Source: Chitinophaga qingshengii (GTDB lineage: Bacteria > Bacteroidota > Bacteroidia > Chitinophagales > Chitinophagaceae). From it: 64,000 bases of DNA. The notes under the pieces are model-generated. The model had not been told where the DNA came from and made no database searches. It saw only the letters and a program-made list of their open reading frames with translations. The stretch spans positions 310,001-374,000 of the forward strand of contig NZ_JACVFC010000006.1 of the NCBI RefSeq assembly GCF_014529935.1, given 5' to 3'. Positions 41,034-50,317 of this stretch are shown here, in pieces (positions within the stretch are counted from its first letter, which is position 1; every line of letters starts with the position of its first letter). A program made the translations under genes and the position numbers.

Positions 41034-44000
41034 TTAAAATGAAACATTCAGGTTAATGCCTATGCTGCGGGTGGTGGGTATTTGCAGCGTTTCCAACCCC
41101 TGGCCATTGCCGGTATTAAAGGCGGTTTCCGGGTCTACGTTGGGCACATGTTTTTGCAGATATCCCAGGTTTCTCGCCACCAGTGCAATGTTGACAGTTT
41201 GTATCTTCCAACGGTCGGTCAATGTTTTAGGCAGTGTATAACCCAGTTTGATCTCCCGCAGTTTGATAAAGGAAGCGTCGTACACCGAACTTTCATTCAG
41301 ACTGCTGTTGTATACCGCTTTATAATAGTCTTCCGCTCCCAGAACGACATTGTTCTTTTTGCCATCTGCCGTATAGCCGTCGAAGATAATACCATCGTGG
41401 TGCACTTCTGCGCCACCGGGCGCTGTAGCGGAATGCGAGGGCAGCTGTATATTCTGTTGACCGCTGCGGTAGTAAGGCAAGCCGCCATGTTCTTCGTCGC
41501 GGCCCGGCAGCGTGGTAGCCAGCACACCGGTATAGTTGCCGGTATAGTTGGTACCGGAATACATGGAGCCACCTTGCTTGGTATCAATCAGGAAGCCCAG
41601 ACTGAAACCTTTAAAGGTGAAAGTATTGTAGATGCCGCCGGTCCATTTCGGCGTATAGTAACCCAGTATTTTTTTGTTGGGGTCGATAGCAGGCGTACCA
41701 TCGGCGTTGACGATGATCCTGTTTTGCGCATCGCGCAGATAGCCTGTACCATAGAGGGCGCCGTAACGTTCGCCTTTGCTGGCCAGCACCTGCATATTAC
41801 CGGTACTGCCCAGTACGTAGCTGTTAAGGAAACCTTCCTTGTCCAGTTCCACCACCTTGCTCACATTGCGGGCGTAGTTGATATTTACATCCCAGCGGAA
41901 GCCGGAACGTGTAGACACCGGTGTTAGTCCCAGCATTACTTCCACACCTTTATTGTTGATTTCACCGGCATTCATCAGTTTTTTCAGGTAGCCGGTAGTG
42001 GGACTCACATCGGCCAACAGTATCTGGTTGCGGCTATTTGACTGGTACCAGGTAAGGTCCAGGCGGATGCGGTTATCTATAAAACCTGCTTCCAGACCCA
42101 CTTCTGTTGAACTGGTAATTTCCGGTTTGAGGTCACTTTTCAGGAATTTATCAGACACCGTGAGTAACGGATTGGGGCCGAATGGCTGATTAAACGGGTA
42201 AGTATTAATCAGCTGGTACGGGTCGGTGTCTTTACCTACCTGCGCCCATCCACCACGGACTTTGAGCAGTGTCAGCGCTTTGCTTTGGATATTGAAAGCT
42301 TCAGACAATACGAGGCTTCCATTAACAGAAGGATAGAAATACGAATTGTTTTCTACCGGCAGCGTAGAAGACCAATCATTACGGGCAGTGACGTTCAGGA
42401 AGGCGTAGTTGCGGAATCCGAGTTGTGCCGAACCGAAGGTACTGTATACCCGCTGACGGGAAAAATAACTCGTAGAGAGCAGTGGATCGCGGGAGTTATT
42501 AAGTGTGTAAACGTCCTTCACGGCCAGTTTAGGCGCCTGCTGATAGTTTTGTTCGAACCGGTTGTTACGGATATTACCACCTGCCAGTACATCGAGGTTG
42601 AAATCGTGGCTCAGTTGTTTTTTTGCATTCAGCGTAAACTCACCGTTGGTTTCACTGACAGCGTAGGCATCTTCCGTGTAGGAACCGAAAGGCGTACCGT
42701 TGGTATAATAAGCGATTTTATATTTTCTTCTATCCTGGTAGTAGTCCGTTCCGATGCGGAGATTAGCAGTCAGCCAATTGGATATTTCGTAGGACAGCCG
42801 GGCGTTTCCGAAGAAGCGGTTACGCAGCTGGCCTACCGTATTTTCGTATTGAATCCAGTAAGGGTTGCTGTAATAGCTGTGGTTCCAGTTGTAGTCTGTA
42901 CCATCGGGATTTTTATAATTCCGCAGTTTGGATACATCTACCTGGCGGCCAAACCAGATGAACTGGAGCGTTACGCTGTTACCTCTTCTGCCGTCCACAC
43001 CGGGGAGGTTATCTGCGCTGCTGCGGATGTAATTGGCGTAGGTGCTAAGTGTCAGTTTAGGTGCAATACGGAAGGTATTGCTGGCGGTGAAAGTATTACG
43101 GCTAATACCGGTATTGGGCAGGATACCCACCTGTTTGGTATTGTTATAGGAAAAGCGATAGTCGATCTTTTCGGAGCTGCCGCCAACAGCCAGCCCGTTG
43201 TTTAGCGTGTAGCCGGTCTCGTAGAAATCTTTCACGTTGTTGGGATGGGGTACAAAGGGAACCGCTTCACCATTGGAGAAGAACTGTGGGATCAGGCGGC
43301 CGTCCATTTTAGGTCCCCAGCTTTCGTCGGTGCCGTCGTTGAGGCCGCCGCCTTTACCGTCCTTGTAGGAGAACTGTCCGCCGGCGCCTTGTCCGTATAC
43401 GTTTTGGAAGTCGGGTAAGATAAGTACTCTATCGAAAGTAGCGTTGGAATTGACGGTGATACCCAGTCTGCTTTTCACATCTTTGCCGGTTTTTGTTTTG
43501 ATGAGGATCACGCCGCTGGATGCGCGGGAACCGTACAATGCAGCAGCATTGGGACCTTTCAGCACACTGATGGAAGCGATATCGTCCGGGTTTACATCGG
43601 AGATGGCATTGGCAAAGTCACGACCCGTGCCGATGCCCAGCTGGCTGTTGTCTACCGGGATACCATCGAGGATGAACAGTGGCTGGTTATTTCCGGCGAT
43701 GGAAGTTTCCCCGCGGATAACGATACGGGAAGAGCCGAGGTTACCCTGGCTGTTGGTCACCTGTACGCCGGCTATTTTTCCGGAGAGCGCGTTTACCAGG
43801 TTGGTTTCCCTGGCTTCCGCGATGTCTTTGGATTTCAGCTCCTGTACTGCATATCCCAGCGATTTTTTTTCTTTGGAGATACCTAATGCCGTCACCACCA
43901 CCTCTTGTAATTTGCTGTCAGCCGTTTCCAGGGCTATGTTTACCACGCGGTTATTACCCACCGGGATCAATGCTGTCTGGAAGCCTATAAAAGACACCTG

Positions 44001-44216
44001 TAAAGTATCGGTAGTGTGTGCCTGGATGGCGTATTTACCATCTGCATCAGCTTGTGTGCCGTGCGATGAGCCTTTGACGCGTATAACGGCGCCGGGTATA
44101 CGCTGTGCATCATTGCGGGAGGTCACTACCCCGCTTACCCTGATTTCCTGGGCAAAGCTCTGCTGTAGCCACAATAAGGCGGGCAACAGGCCGAGTAGCC
44201 GTTGTACATACTTCAT
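41034..44216 (-). CDS. SusC/RagA-family TonB-dependent transporter
   Basis: This 1060-residue protein has a signal peptide, an N-terminal carboxypeptidase-regulatory-like domain (about 25-105), a plug (about 115-230, with GIPVDNSQLG and SVLKGPNAAALYGSRASSG) and a 22-strand-type barrel ending in the aromatic motif INLNVSF. It imports a bulky nutrient with TonB energy and the SusD lid encoded next. The promoter at 44387-44417 is well formed and carries an imperfect palindrome over its -33 box, shared with the PstS-like gene promoter. Confidence 0.96.
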   Translation of the reverse strand: MKYVQRLLGLLPALLWLQQSFAQEIRVSGVVTSRNDAQRIPGAVIRVKGSSHGTQADADGKYAIQAHTTDTLQVSFIGFQTALIPVGNNRVVNIALETADSKLQEVVVTALGISKEKKSLGYAVQELKSKDIAEARETNLVNALSGKIAGVQVTNSQGNLGSSRIVIRGETSIAGNNQPLFILDGIPVDNSQLGIGTGRDFANAISDVNPDDIASISVLKGPNAAALYGSRASSGVILIKTKTGKDVKSRLGITVNSNATFDRVLILPDFQNVYGQGAGGQFSYKDGKGGGLNDGTDESWGPKMDGRLIPQFFSNGEAVPFVPHPNNVKDFYETGYTLNNGLAVGGSSEKIDYRFSYNNTKQVGILPNTGISRNTFTASNTFRIAPKLTLSTYANYIRSSADNLPGVDGRRGNSVTLQFIWFGRQVDVSKLRNYKNPDGTDYNWNHSYYSNPYWIQYENTVGQLRNRFFGNARLSYEISNWLTANLRIGTDYYQDRRKYKIAYYTNGTPFGSYTEDAYAVSETNGEFTLNAKKQLSHDFNLDVLAGGNIRNNRFEQNYQQAPKLAVKDVYTLNNSRDPLLSTSYFSRQRVYSTFGSAQLGFRNYAFLNVTARNDWSSTLPVENNSYFYPSVNGSLVLSEAFNIQSKALTLLKVRGGWAQVGKDTDPYQLINTYPFNQPFGPNPLLTVSDKFLKSDLKPEITSSTEVGLEAGFIDNRIRLDLTWYQSNSRNQILLADVSPTTGYLKKLMNAGEINNKGVEVMLGLTPVSTRSGFRWDVNINYARNVSKVVELDKEGFLNSYVLGSTGNMQVLASKGERYGALYGTGYLRDAQNRIIVNADGTPAIDPNKKILGYYTPKWTGGIYNTFTFKGFSLGFLIDTKQGGSMYSGTNYTGNYTGVLATTLPGRDEEHGGLPYYRSGQQNIQLPSHSATAPGGAEVHHDGIIFDGYTADGKKNNVVLGAEDYYKAVYNSSLNESSVYDASFIKLREIKLGYTLPKTLTDRWKIQTVNIALVARNLGYLQKHVPNVDPETAFNTGNGQGLETLQIPTTRSIGINLNVSF

Positions 44217-44386
44217 TCGTAATGAGAGATTTAAAACAGTTCTGGTCGATGGCGGACAACGATGGTTTTTCCGTTACTACCGATTTGGTTTTGGTTTAGC
44301 GTTGGTGCATGATGTTGGCATGAGCGTGCGGTCGTTACAAAAAAAATGACCGCGTGCGCATAATGTATATATGTAGATATCCGGCG

Positions 44387-44417
44387 CAAAAATAATCAAG
44401 TTTTATTAATCTACAAA
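44387..44417 (-). promoter_or_regulatory. susC promoter (-33 TTTG, 19 bp, -7 TATTTTTG)
   Basis: On the minus strand TTTG (44417-44414) and TATTTTTG (44394-44387) are separated by exactly 19 bp, an exact Bacteroidota promoter. Transcription would start near 44380 and give a leader of about 160 nt. Confidence 0.65.
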
Positions 44418-44431
44418 TTCTATAGACTAAA
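44407..44431. promoter_or_regulatory. Operator-like palindrome over the susC -33 box
   Basis: The minus-strand words AGTCTA and TAGATT frame an AATT-containing centre, an imperfect version of the GTCTAC-N7-GTAGAC palindrome at 32840-32858. It overlaps the -33 element, so it could be a repressor site, or an activator site if bound upstream. Confidence 0.5.
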
Positions 44432-44542
44432 CAGAATTATGATTTATAGGATTATTGCTGATTACGCTGACTGGCGAAGATCTCTTGTTGATAATAAGTG
44501 TTTGATATATAGCTTGATGTACATAAGGAAGGGAGGCCTGAA

Positions 44543-45088
44543 TCAATGCCTGGCAGGGTCTTTCAGGTGAAGATGCTGTACCTGCTTAGGGAACCTGGAA
44601 TAATCTATTTTTTTAACGGGCACCATATATGGGGGCATCCAACGAAGCCCTAAACGTTTATAACAAGGTTCTGTTTCAAAAAAAGGGGTGTTATTATGTG
44701 GCATCAGGTCTAGCGTATCCTTTCTGTATTCTTCGGCATAACTAATAAAAGCTCCCTGGGGAGTATCTTTCAATGGCGTTTGACAATCGGGGAGATAGTC
44801 AAAATGATCTACGTCCAAACCATCAGTGGTATAATAAATCTCCATGGGCCGGGTGATGACCAGCTCTTTTTTCCGGGAAACATTATCTTTACTTTTTATA
44901 TACAAATAACCGATACGAGAAAAGGAATAATCTGTAGCGTATCCTCTGTAGATAGTCGTTTTTTTCTTTGGATTATACTCAATGGTACAATAAGCGTAGT
45001 CATCGCCTCCTGTAAAGGCATAATAGCAGGTTTTACTGCAGGACGCCAACCCCATCGATATCAAAAATAAAAATGCATAAGGTTTCAT
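44543..45088 (-). CDS. Hypothetical lipoprotein, candidate immunity protein for the DUF4280 effector
   Basis: This 181-residue protein has a lipoprotein signal with the lipobox LASC (Cys17), and a small domain with KTCYYAFTGGDDYAYC near the start. No family is recognised. It begins 6 bp after the stop of the DUF4280-metallopeptidase gene and is the last gene of the vgrG operon. This placement and periplasmic export fit an immunity protein against a peptidase delivered into the periplasm, but that is inferred from position only. Confidence 0.65.
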   Translation of the reverse strand: MKPYAFLFLISMGLASCSKTCYYAFTGGDDYAYCTIEYNPKKKTTIYRGYATDYSFSRIGYLYIKSKDNVSRKKELVITRPMEIYYTTDGLDVDHFDYLPDCQTPLKDTPQGAFISYAEEYRKDTLDLMPHNNTPFFETEPCYKRLGLRWMPPYMVPVKKIDYSRFPKQVQHLHLKDPARH

Positions 45089-45094
45089 AGCCGG

Positions 45095-47320
45095 TTATTT
45101 TATTTCTTCAAAATATCTTTTGCTTTTACCCACCAGTTGCATAAACTGCCATTGCCATTGATAAAAGGTCTTTCGTTTAAAATCGCGGCTCATGTTTCCC
45201 TGGCTGTCCTGCGAATAATCCAGATAATTCTCTTTTGTTGAATGTTGCGCTTTGGCCTTTTTAAGCAGCATGGTCCTCTCTGCGCTTTTTGCTGTACCCT
45301 CCAATACCTTTATTTCACTTTCCAGTTTTGTTATTTCCTGTTCAATAGATGTTATAGTTACACCAGAGTTTGTATGCTGAAAAGTACCATTTTCTTTTTG
45401 TATAGTATCATTTACCGTTGCAACAAAATCATCCAGGTTGGGCACAAAAGACTTTTTCACAGTAGTTTCGAGGGAACTGTAATCACTTTCCATTTGTCCC
45501 AATCCTTCTACTTGGGCGGAAGACAATCCTTCTTTCGACGCGGCTTTCTGGTCTTTTTTCATTCTTTCAACCATTCCCTCTTTTGTATGTACATCCACCT
45601 TTTTGCTCCTTATTTCTTCGTTCACATCATCTCTGTATGTTTTTCCCGGCTCTTTAATGGAATAGGTCCCTAAGGCCTGTTCGTCAAATGTATGCCTTAG
45701 CCCTAACGCATGCCCCAGTTCGTGCATAACGACTCCGTTGACATCGGTATCTGTCAGTGCCGCCTGAAAAATATGGGCTACCCCGGAAAATGTCTCCGAG
45801 TATGCCAACACCTTGGCATCCGGTTTTTTGGCGGCATAAATATCATTGGTATAGAAGAAATAAAGTATTTTATCTTTTTTCAGCCACGTATCCGCACTGC
45901 CCATAGTATCGTAATATGTCTTGGCAGCGGAATAATCAGCATATGCTTTTTGTACATCAGGATGATTCCATGCTTTGGAGGCAATCTTGTCTTCATATTG
46001 TTTTAAGGTATACTGAAGCGATTTCCTTCCCGTTTTAAATTCAAAATGTTTATCAAAACGCTTCAATACCTCTATCGCTTTCTTTTGCATGTCTTCCCTG
46101 GCAGCCTGCTTTTTTTCCTGGTTCACCAGGTAGGCGGCAAACCGTTGTTCCACCATCCTGTTATACCTAACGGTATCGGGATCATTTTCTGTATCTTTTT
46201 TTAAATACCTGTTACCATCTTCTTTCTGCAGCAGCAATCCGGCATTTTCAAATTCACTTACCTGGAAAGTCACTTTTTTGGTATCGTTGGCTGGCACTCC
46301 GTATATGTACGCCTGGTTAAAGGAATGGGTATTAAAAAACCGGATCAGGTCATTAATCAGCGGTGTATGCGGGATTGCGCTGATCGCGGCCGATGCCTGA
46401 GCGCCAAAGCTCAACTCTACCGGCTGTATAATGGTTTTGTAGCGTACGGCATTGGCTTTGATGATGAGCTTTCCCAACACCTGTGGTTCACCCTTTGCTT
46501 TAGCAGTAATGGCCACATCCTCTTCAAACGGGCCTTTACAGGTGATGGTCAATGGCACAGCCGGATCATCAATTTTTAAATGGAGGGTAGTAGTATTAAG
46601 TGTGATATTGGCGTTGGAGCTAGAGAAAACAATGTCTGCATCGGATTTAAGTAGTTTAGATGCCTTTTGTGCATTTACATACAGGGTAACGGTGCTTTTT
46701 TTGTTGTCTGTATTTCCTTCCACATCCGGCGGCCATATGGACAGGTAGGGACACAGGTATTTGGCCACGCCGCTGATGGCATCCTCTGCCGGGGTAATTC
46801 CAATAAGTTCCTGGTATTCCCCTATCAATCCTTCTGCACAGGTAGCCTTGTTAAAGGCGTCGAAGCCAAATTCCCCGTTATAACCATTGTCTTTCATGCC
46901 AAATGCACCACCGGCATTGTCGGCCGACCGGTAAAACCGGATACAACCAATAAAGATGGTGTTTTCTACCGGATCCGGTTCAACGGGATTGTCCACCTGT
47001 TTGTGGTCATCGATGGTAATAGTGCCTCCCTGGCTGCATTTGCAGGAAGAACTTTCCAGCAGGAACTGACTGGAACCACCAAAAGTAGTGGTGGCGGTAG
47101 TCTGTTGCCATGCCTGTAACTGCGGTGTACAGGACTTTTTGGGATCATTATTACAATTACCGAAAAAAGGCGGCATAAACTGAAGGTCCTTTTCTGTGGC
47201 TTTTAACTTACCCTGTATCCGTACTTTGGTTTGAGAGGTCACTTTGAGGATTGCACTGACCTTGCTCTGCGAACATTTGCAAACAGCGCCATCCAGTACA
47301 AATTTTTTCTGATCACTCAT
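45095..47320 (-). CDS. PAAR-like (DUF4280) effector with metzincin-type peptidase domain
   Basis: This 741-residue protein starts with a DUF4280 PAAR-like domain (about 1-105) with paired cysteines C14/C16, C56/C64 and C93/C95, the type that caps VgrG spikes. A second module follows (about 122-160; IRFYR…GEFGFDAF), then an Ig-like beta region (about 215-310), a helical linker, and a zinc peptidase domain with HELGHALGLRH (H533, E534, H537, H543; HExxHxxGxxH). A Met-turn-like segment reads ENYLDYS, with Leu where Met is usual. The C terminus has FYQWQWQFM. It is encoded in the vgrG operon and is probably secreted cargo that cuts proteins in a target cell. Secretion and target are inferred. Confidence 0.82.
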   Translation of the reverse strand: MSDQKKFVLDGAVCKCSQSKVSAILKVTSQTKVRIQGKLKATEKDLQFMPPFFGNCNNDPKKSCTPQLQAWQQTTATTTFGGSSQFLLESSSCKCSQGGTITIDDHKQVDNPVEPDPVENTIFIGCIRFYRSADNAGGAFGMKDNGYNGEFGFDAFNKATCAEGLIGEYQELIGITPAEDAISGVAKYLCPYLSIWPPDVEGNTDNKKSTVTLYVNAQKASKLLKSDADIVFSSSNANITLNTTTLHLKIDDPAVPLTITCKGPFEEDVAITAKAKGEPQVLGKLIIKANAVRYKTIIQPVELSFGAQASAAISAIPHTPLINDLIRFFNTHSFNQAYIYGVPANDTKKVTFQVSEFENAGLLLQKEDGNRYLKKDTENDPDTVRYNRMVEQRFAAYLVNQEKKQAAREDMQKKAIEVLKRFDKHFEFKTGRKSLQYTLKQYEDKIASKAWNHPDVQKAYADYSAAKTYYDTMGSADTWLKKDKILYFFYTNDIYAAKKPDAKVLAYSETFSGVAHIFQAALTDTDVNGVVMHELGHALGLRHTFDEQALGTYSIKEPGKTYRDDVNEEIRSKKVDVHTKEGMVERMKKDQKAASKEGLSSAQVEGLGQMESDYSSLETTVKKSFVPNLDDFVATVNDTIQKENGTFQHTNSGVTITSIEQEITKLESEIKVLEGTAKSAERTMLLKKAKAQHSTKENYLDYSQDSQGNMSRDFKRKTFYQWQWQFMQLVGKSKRYFEEIK

Positions 47321-47365
47321 ATTACAGTTGTTTAAAGGGTGTGTACCCCGGGAGTTAACATTGAT

Positions 47366-48445
47366 CTAGAAAATACTATTATAGGTCATCCGACAGTTAT
47401 CGGTTATCCTGTTTCCGCCATCGTAGTCCGTTTGTTTGACAATCCGGTTGTTCTGATCTCTTTCGAAGACCGTTCTGGCATCCTGTCCCTGTATTTGCGG
47501 GTAGGAGAGCTTATATTCAGTCACCTGGTTTTTGTTATCGAAGAGAAGCGTCCATATTGTTTTGGGAATGGGTTTGTTATTCGCCCATTTTTTTTCTTCT
47601 GATGCGATCATTTCCCTAAAATCTTCAACCGTCATTTTGGCCAGGTGATAACCGGCGATGGACACATTATAGCCCGAGCGGGTTTCCGTTAAACCTTCCC
47701 GGTGTCTTTCTTCTATCCATAACACGTTCTCCTGCCAGCCGGGTTCATATTTGAACTGCAGGGAAGGCACGGTGGTGGTATCATTGGCATAATAGAAGCA
47801 ACGGTAATCGGATATGCATTTCAATATGTGGTTATAGGTGAACCGTTCTTTCAGCCGGTGGTGTTCGTCGTATTGTACATAGGAAGCTGCAAACTGTTTT
47901 TTGCCCTGGAAATGCAGTTGACGAATGAGATAATGCTGTTTGTCAAACAGATTTCTGGTAAGACTTCCCAGATTGGATAACATCAGTTTTATATTGGCAA
48001 AGGTTATTTCATCGGCATCGCGCCGTATCTCCGTTATGCTGCCGAAGCCGTCGTAAGTGTAGGCGGGGTCGTCCGGATTACCATATTTATCGTAAGCGGT
48101 GTGCCACACCTCATTTTTGCCATCGGAGCTGCATTGAAAGCGGTCTTCTTTAATTTTTAAACCCAGATTATTGTAAGTGTATTTGATCCTGCAATTACTT
48201 CTGCTGGGAGGAATATTAACCAGGCTGTCGTACAGGTAACCGGTTTCGCGGGTCATACAGTCGAAAATAGTCCTTTGGGCGGGTGTTACAATGCAGCGGG
48301 GCTTCCCTTGTGGATTATAGAGAGTAATCGTTCCCTGACTGTCCCGTATCCAGGCAATATTTCCGGCCGGAAATTTTACTGTTTCCGGCTGGGCGTTCAA
48401 TGAATTCCAGATCATAGTGATAAAGAGTAGTATGATATACTGCAT
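47366..48445 (-). CDS. Exported YD/RHS-like protein, candidate immunity protein
   Basis: This 359-residue protein has a signal peptide (MQYIILLFITMIWNSLNA) and many short beta-hairpin units with YD-repeat flavour (YTYNNLGLKIKEDRF, YTYDGFGSITEI, FERDQNNRIVKQTDYDGG), as in RHS-type shells. It starts 1 bp after the stop of the first metallopeptidase effector gene, so they are almost certainly cotranscribed. A periplasmic inhibitor of that peptidase is the simplest reading. A secreted wall-associated RHS-like protein is the alternative. Confidence 0.65.
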   Translation of the reverse strand: MQYIILLFITMIWNSLNAQPETVKFPAGNIAWIRDSQGTITLYNPQGKPRCIVTPAQRTIFDCMTRETGYLYDSLVNIPPSRSNCRIKYTYNNLGLKIKEDRFQCSSDGKNEVWHTAYDKYGNPDDPAYTYDGFGSITEIRRDADEITFANIKLMLSNLGSLTRNLFDKQHYLIRQLHFQGKKQFAASYVQYDEHHRLKERFTYNHILKCISDYRCFYYANDTTTVPSLQFKYEPGWQENVLWIEERHREGLTETRSGYNVSIAGYHLAKMTVEDFREMIASEEKKWANNKPIPKTIWTLLFDNKNQVTEYKLSYPQIQGQDARTVFERDQNNRIVKQTDYDGGNRITDNCRMTYNSIF

Positions 48446-48446
48446 A

Positions 48447-50306
48447 TTAAACCGGCTCTGTTTTTACGATTAGTTCGTCATCAGTCCGCATTACTTTCCA
48501 TTGCCATTTAAACAGGCCCACGAGTGTATTCGGGTTCCTGTAAAAGCTCGGGGCGGCTTTGTAGCATTTGTGTTTTTGTTCCCACAGATAGGTTGCATAA
48601 GGTCCGCCGCTACTGGATGAGGATGGGTTTATGGCCGCCATGGTGGTAATATTCCCGTCATACATCCAGCCATATGAGTAATCCATCAGGTTTTCCGTAC
48701 GTCCTTTCTGAAAGATATGGAATTGGTCTTTACTTCTTTGTTGAAAATAAACGGCATTCATCGTGGCATTGTTTGGACCACCAAAACTCACCCTGTCTTT
48801 TTCAATGGAAATAAACGTATGATCACAGCCCATACTATGTACCAGTTCATGGACCAGCGACGCAGCATCTGCATTACCAAACACCATCGCAGCATTGGCA
48901 TAACCACGTTTTGGTTGCGGGTAAGGTTCCCTGGGCGCAAAGGCCAGTATGGAGAGACCGTTCCCCGAAGCATTCATCTTGTAATCATGCAGAAAGATAT
49001 AAACTGTTCGCGCATTTTTCAAATTGTTGATGGCCGTTGTCCGGGCAGCGCCTGTGACATTGACGGGGACTTCCTGCTCCAGGTAGGCTTTCAGTGTTTT
49101 TTCGGTGAACGAACTTTCGTTGCTGGTCACATCCGGCCCGCTGTAGTTTAATAACTCCTTGTCCGTAATAGTAGTGGCAATATTGGCCTGGGCCAGTATC
49201 CGGCTCAGCGTTTTTTCAATTTTAGTTCTGTCATAGGTACTGAAGTTATTGGTACCGGTAGTAAAATCGGTATGTACAACAGCCGGTTGCGTTGGCGTGG
49301 CGGCAGTACTGGCCCGTTTCACTTTAATCAACATGCATTCGGCCATATAGTATTTCTTATTGGCCAGCACAATCAGTTCCCCTACCCTATTTGCATTAGC
49401 AACAATAACCGGGTTGCCATTCTTATCTTTAGGCGTATCGCTATCGATATGATAGGCCAGTATGGCGGTATCAGCAGCAAGGGAGGCCGTGATATTGGTT
49501 ATGGTAATTTCAACAGGTCCTGCGGCCAGTTCTGCTTTGGTGATTTTATTGGGTATTATGGAGAATTTGTTTTCCGATCCGGCTTTGGGTACCAGATGTA
49601 TCTCATCGTTGTTATCTCCAAAATGAGTAGTAACAGGATTATCGAGATGTCTGATGCCCGCAATAATCTTAATGGTTTTATTATAGCGGACGTTCAGGTA
49701 GGCTGGATAATATTTATTGCCACCCAGGACCGTCAGCGCTGCGCCTTTCTGGTACTCATTTTTGAGGTTGCTGACATCTCCCGCGATGTTGTTCAGCCCC
49801 CTGATTCTTTTATGCTCTTCCAGGTAGGCGGAATTGACTGTTCCGCGAACGGTTGTTGTACTGGAAGTGGTGGAAATGCTGGAATGCCCGTCGTTCGTGT
49901 TTGAGGTAGCCGGAGCCGTAGTTGTTTTAGGTGTTCCGGCAGGAACATTTTTCAGCGTAAATGTTACATCTTCCTTGATATCACACATGTCGGTATTGAC
50001 TGTTTCCACACTCCCCGTCTGCGAAATATCAAGGGAGGGATTGTAACTATGTTTTTCTATAAACTCATAGCGGCTGTCGGTTTTATGGGCGGCCGGTTGG
50101 GTATTAGGCGCCTTTTCAAAATCAAAATCACTGTCGCCCAGCCAGTCGAAGCCATATTCCATCTCTGCATTATCGTTGGCGAGGTTCATGTACCCGGTCC
50201 AATCGGGGTGTCTTCTGAAGTGCAGGGCGATTTTGGTTTTGGTAACCGCTGCTACTGTAGCGGTACCGGCTGTTTTAACAAATACGTTAGAACTTTTTGC
50301 TTTCAT
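48447..50306 (-). CDS. Metzincin-type metallopeptidase effector linked to VgrG
   Basis: This 619-residue protein lacks a signal peptide. Its N-terminal module (about 24-58; IALHFRRHPDWTGYM, MEYGFDWLGD) resembles the one after the PAAR-like domain of the other effector in the operon. A Ser/Thr/Pro linker and an Ig-like region (about 190-330, with GELIVLANKKYYM) follow, then a zinc peptidase with HELVHSMGCDH (H486, E487, H490, H496) and the Met-turn-like ENLMDYS. The tail has FKWQWKVM. It is 11 bp after vgrG. A toxin role against neighbouring bacteria is inferred from the operon; the substrate is unknown. Confidence 0.8.
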   Translation of the reverse strand: MKAKSSNVFVKTAGTATVAAVTKTKIALHFRRHPDWTGYMNLANDNAEMEYGFDWLGDSDFDFEKAPNTQPAAHKTDSRYEFIEKHSYNPSLDISQTGSVETVNTDMCDIKEDVTFTLKNVPAGTPKTTTAPATSNTNDGHSSISTTSSTTTVRGTVNSAYLEEHKRIRGLNNIAGDVSNLKNEYQKGAALTVLGGNKYYPAYLNVRYNKTIKIIAGIRHLDNPVTTHFGDNNDEIHLVPKAGSENKFSIIPNKITKAELAAGPVEITITNITASLAADTAILAYHIDSDTPKDKNGNPVIVANANRVGELIVLANKKYYMAECMLIKVKRASTAATPTQPAVVHTDFTTGTNNFSTYDRTKIEKTLSRILAQANIATTITDKELLNYSGPDVTSNESSFTEKTLKAYLEQEVPVNVTGAARTTAINNLKNARTVYIFLHDYKMNASGNGLSILAFAPREPYPQPKRGYANAAMVFGNADAASLVHELVHSMGCDHTFISIEKDRVSFGGPNNATMNAVYFQQRSKDQFHIFQKGRTENLMDYSYGWMYDGNITTMAAINPSSSSSGGPYATYLWEQKHKCYKAAPSFYRNPNTLVGLFKWQWKVMRTDDELIVKTEPV

Positions 50307-50317
50307 AGACCTGCTTT

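Larger units (their letters stand above)
44217..44542. other. susC upstream region
   Basis: These 326 bp contain the susC promoter and palindrome (44387-44431). The rest, up to the stop of the lipoprotein gene at 44543, holds nothing I can support. Confidence 0.5.
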
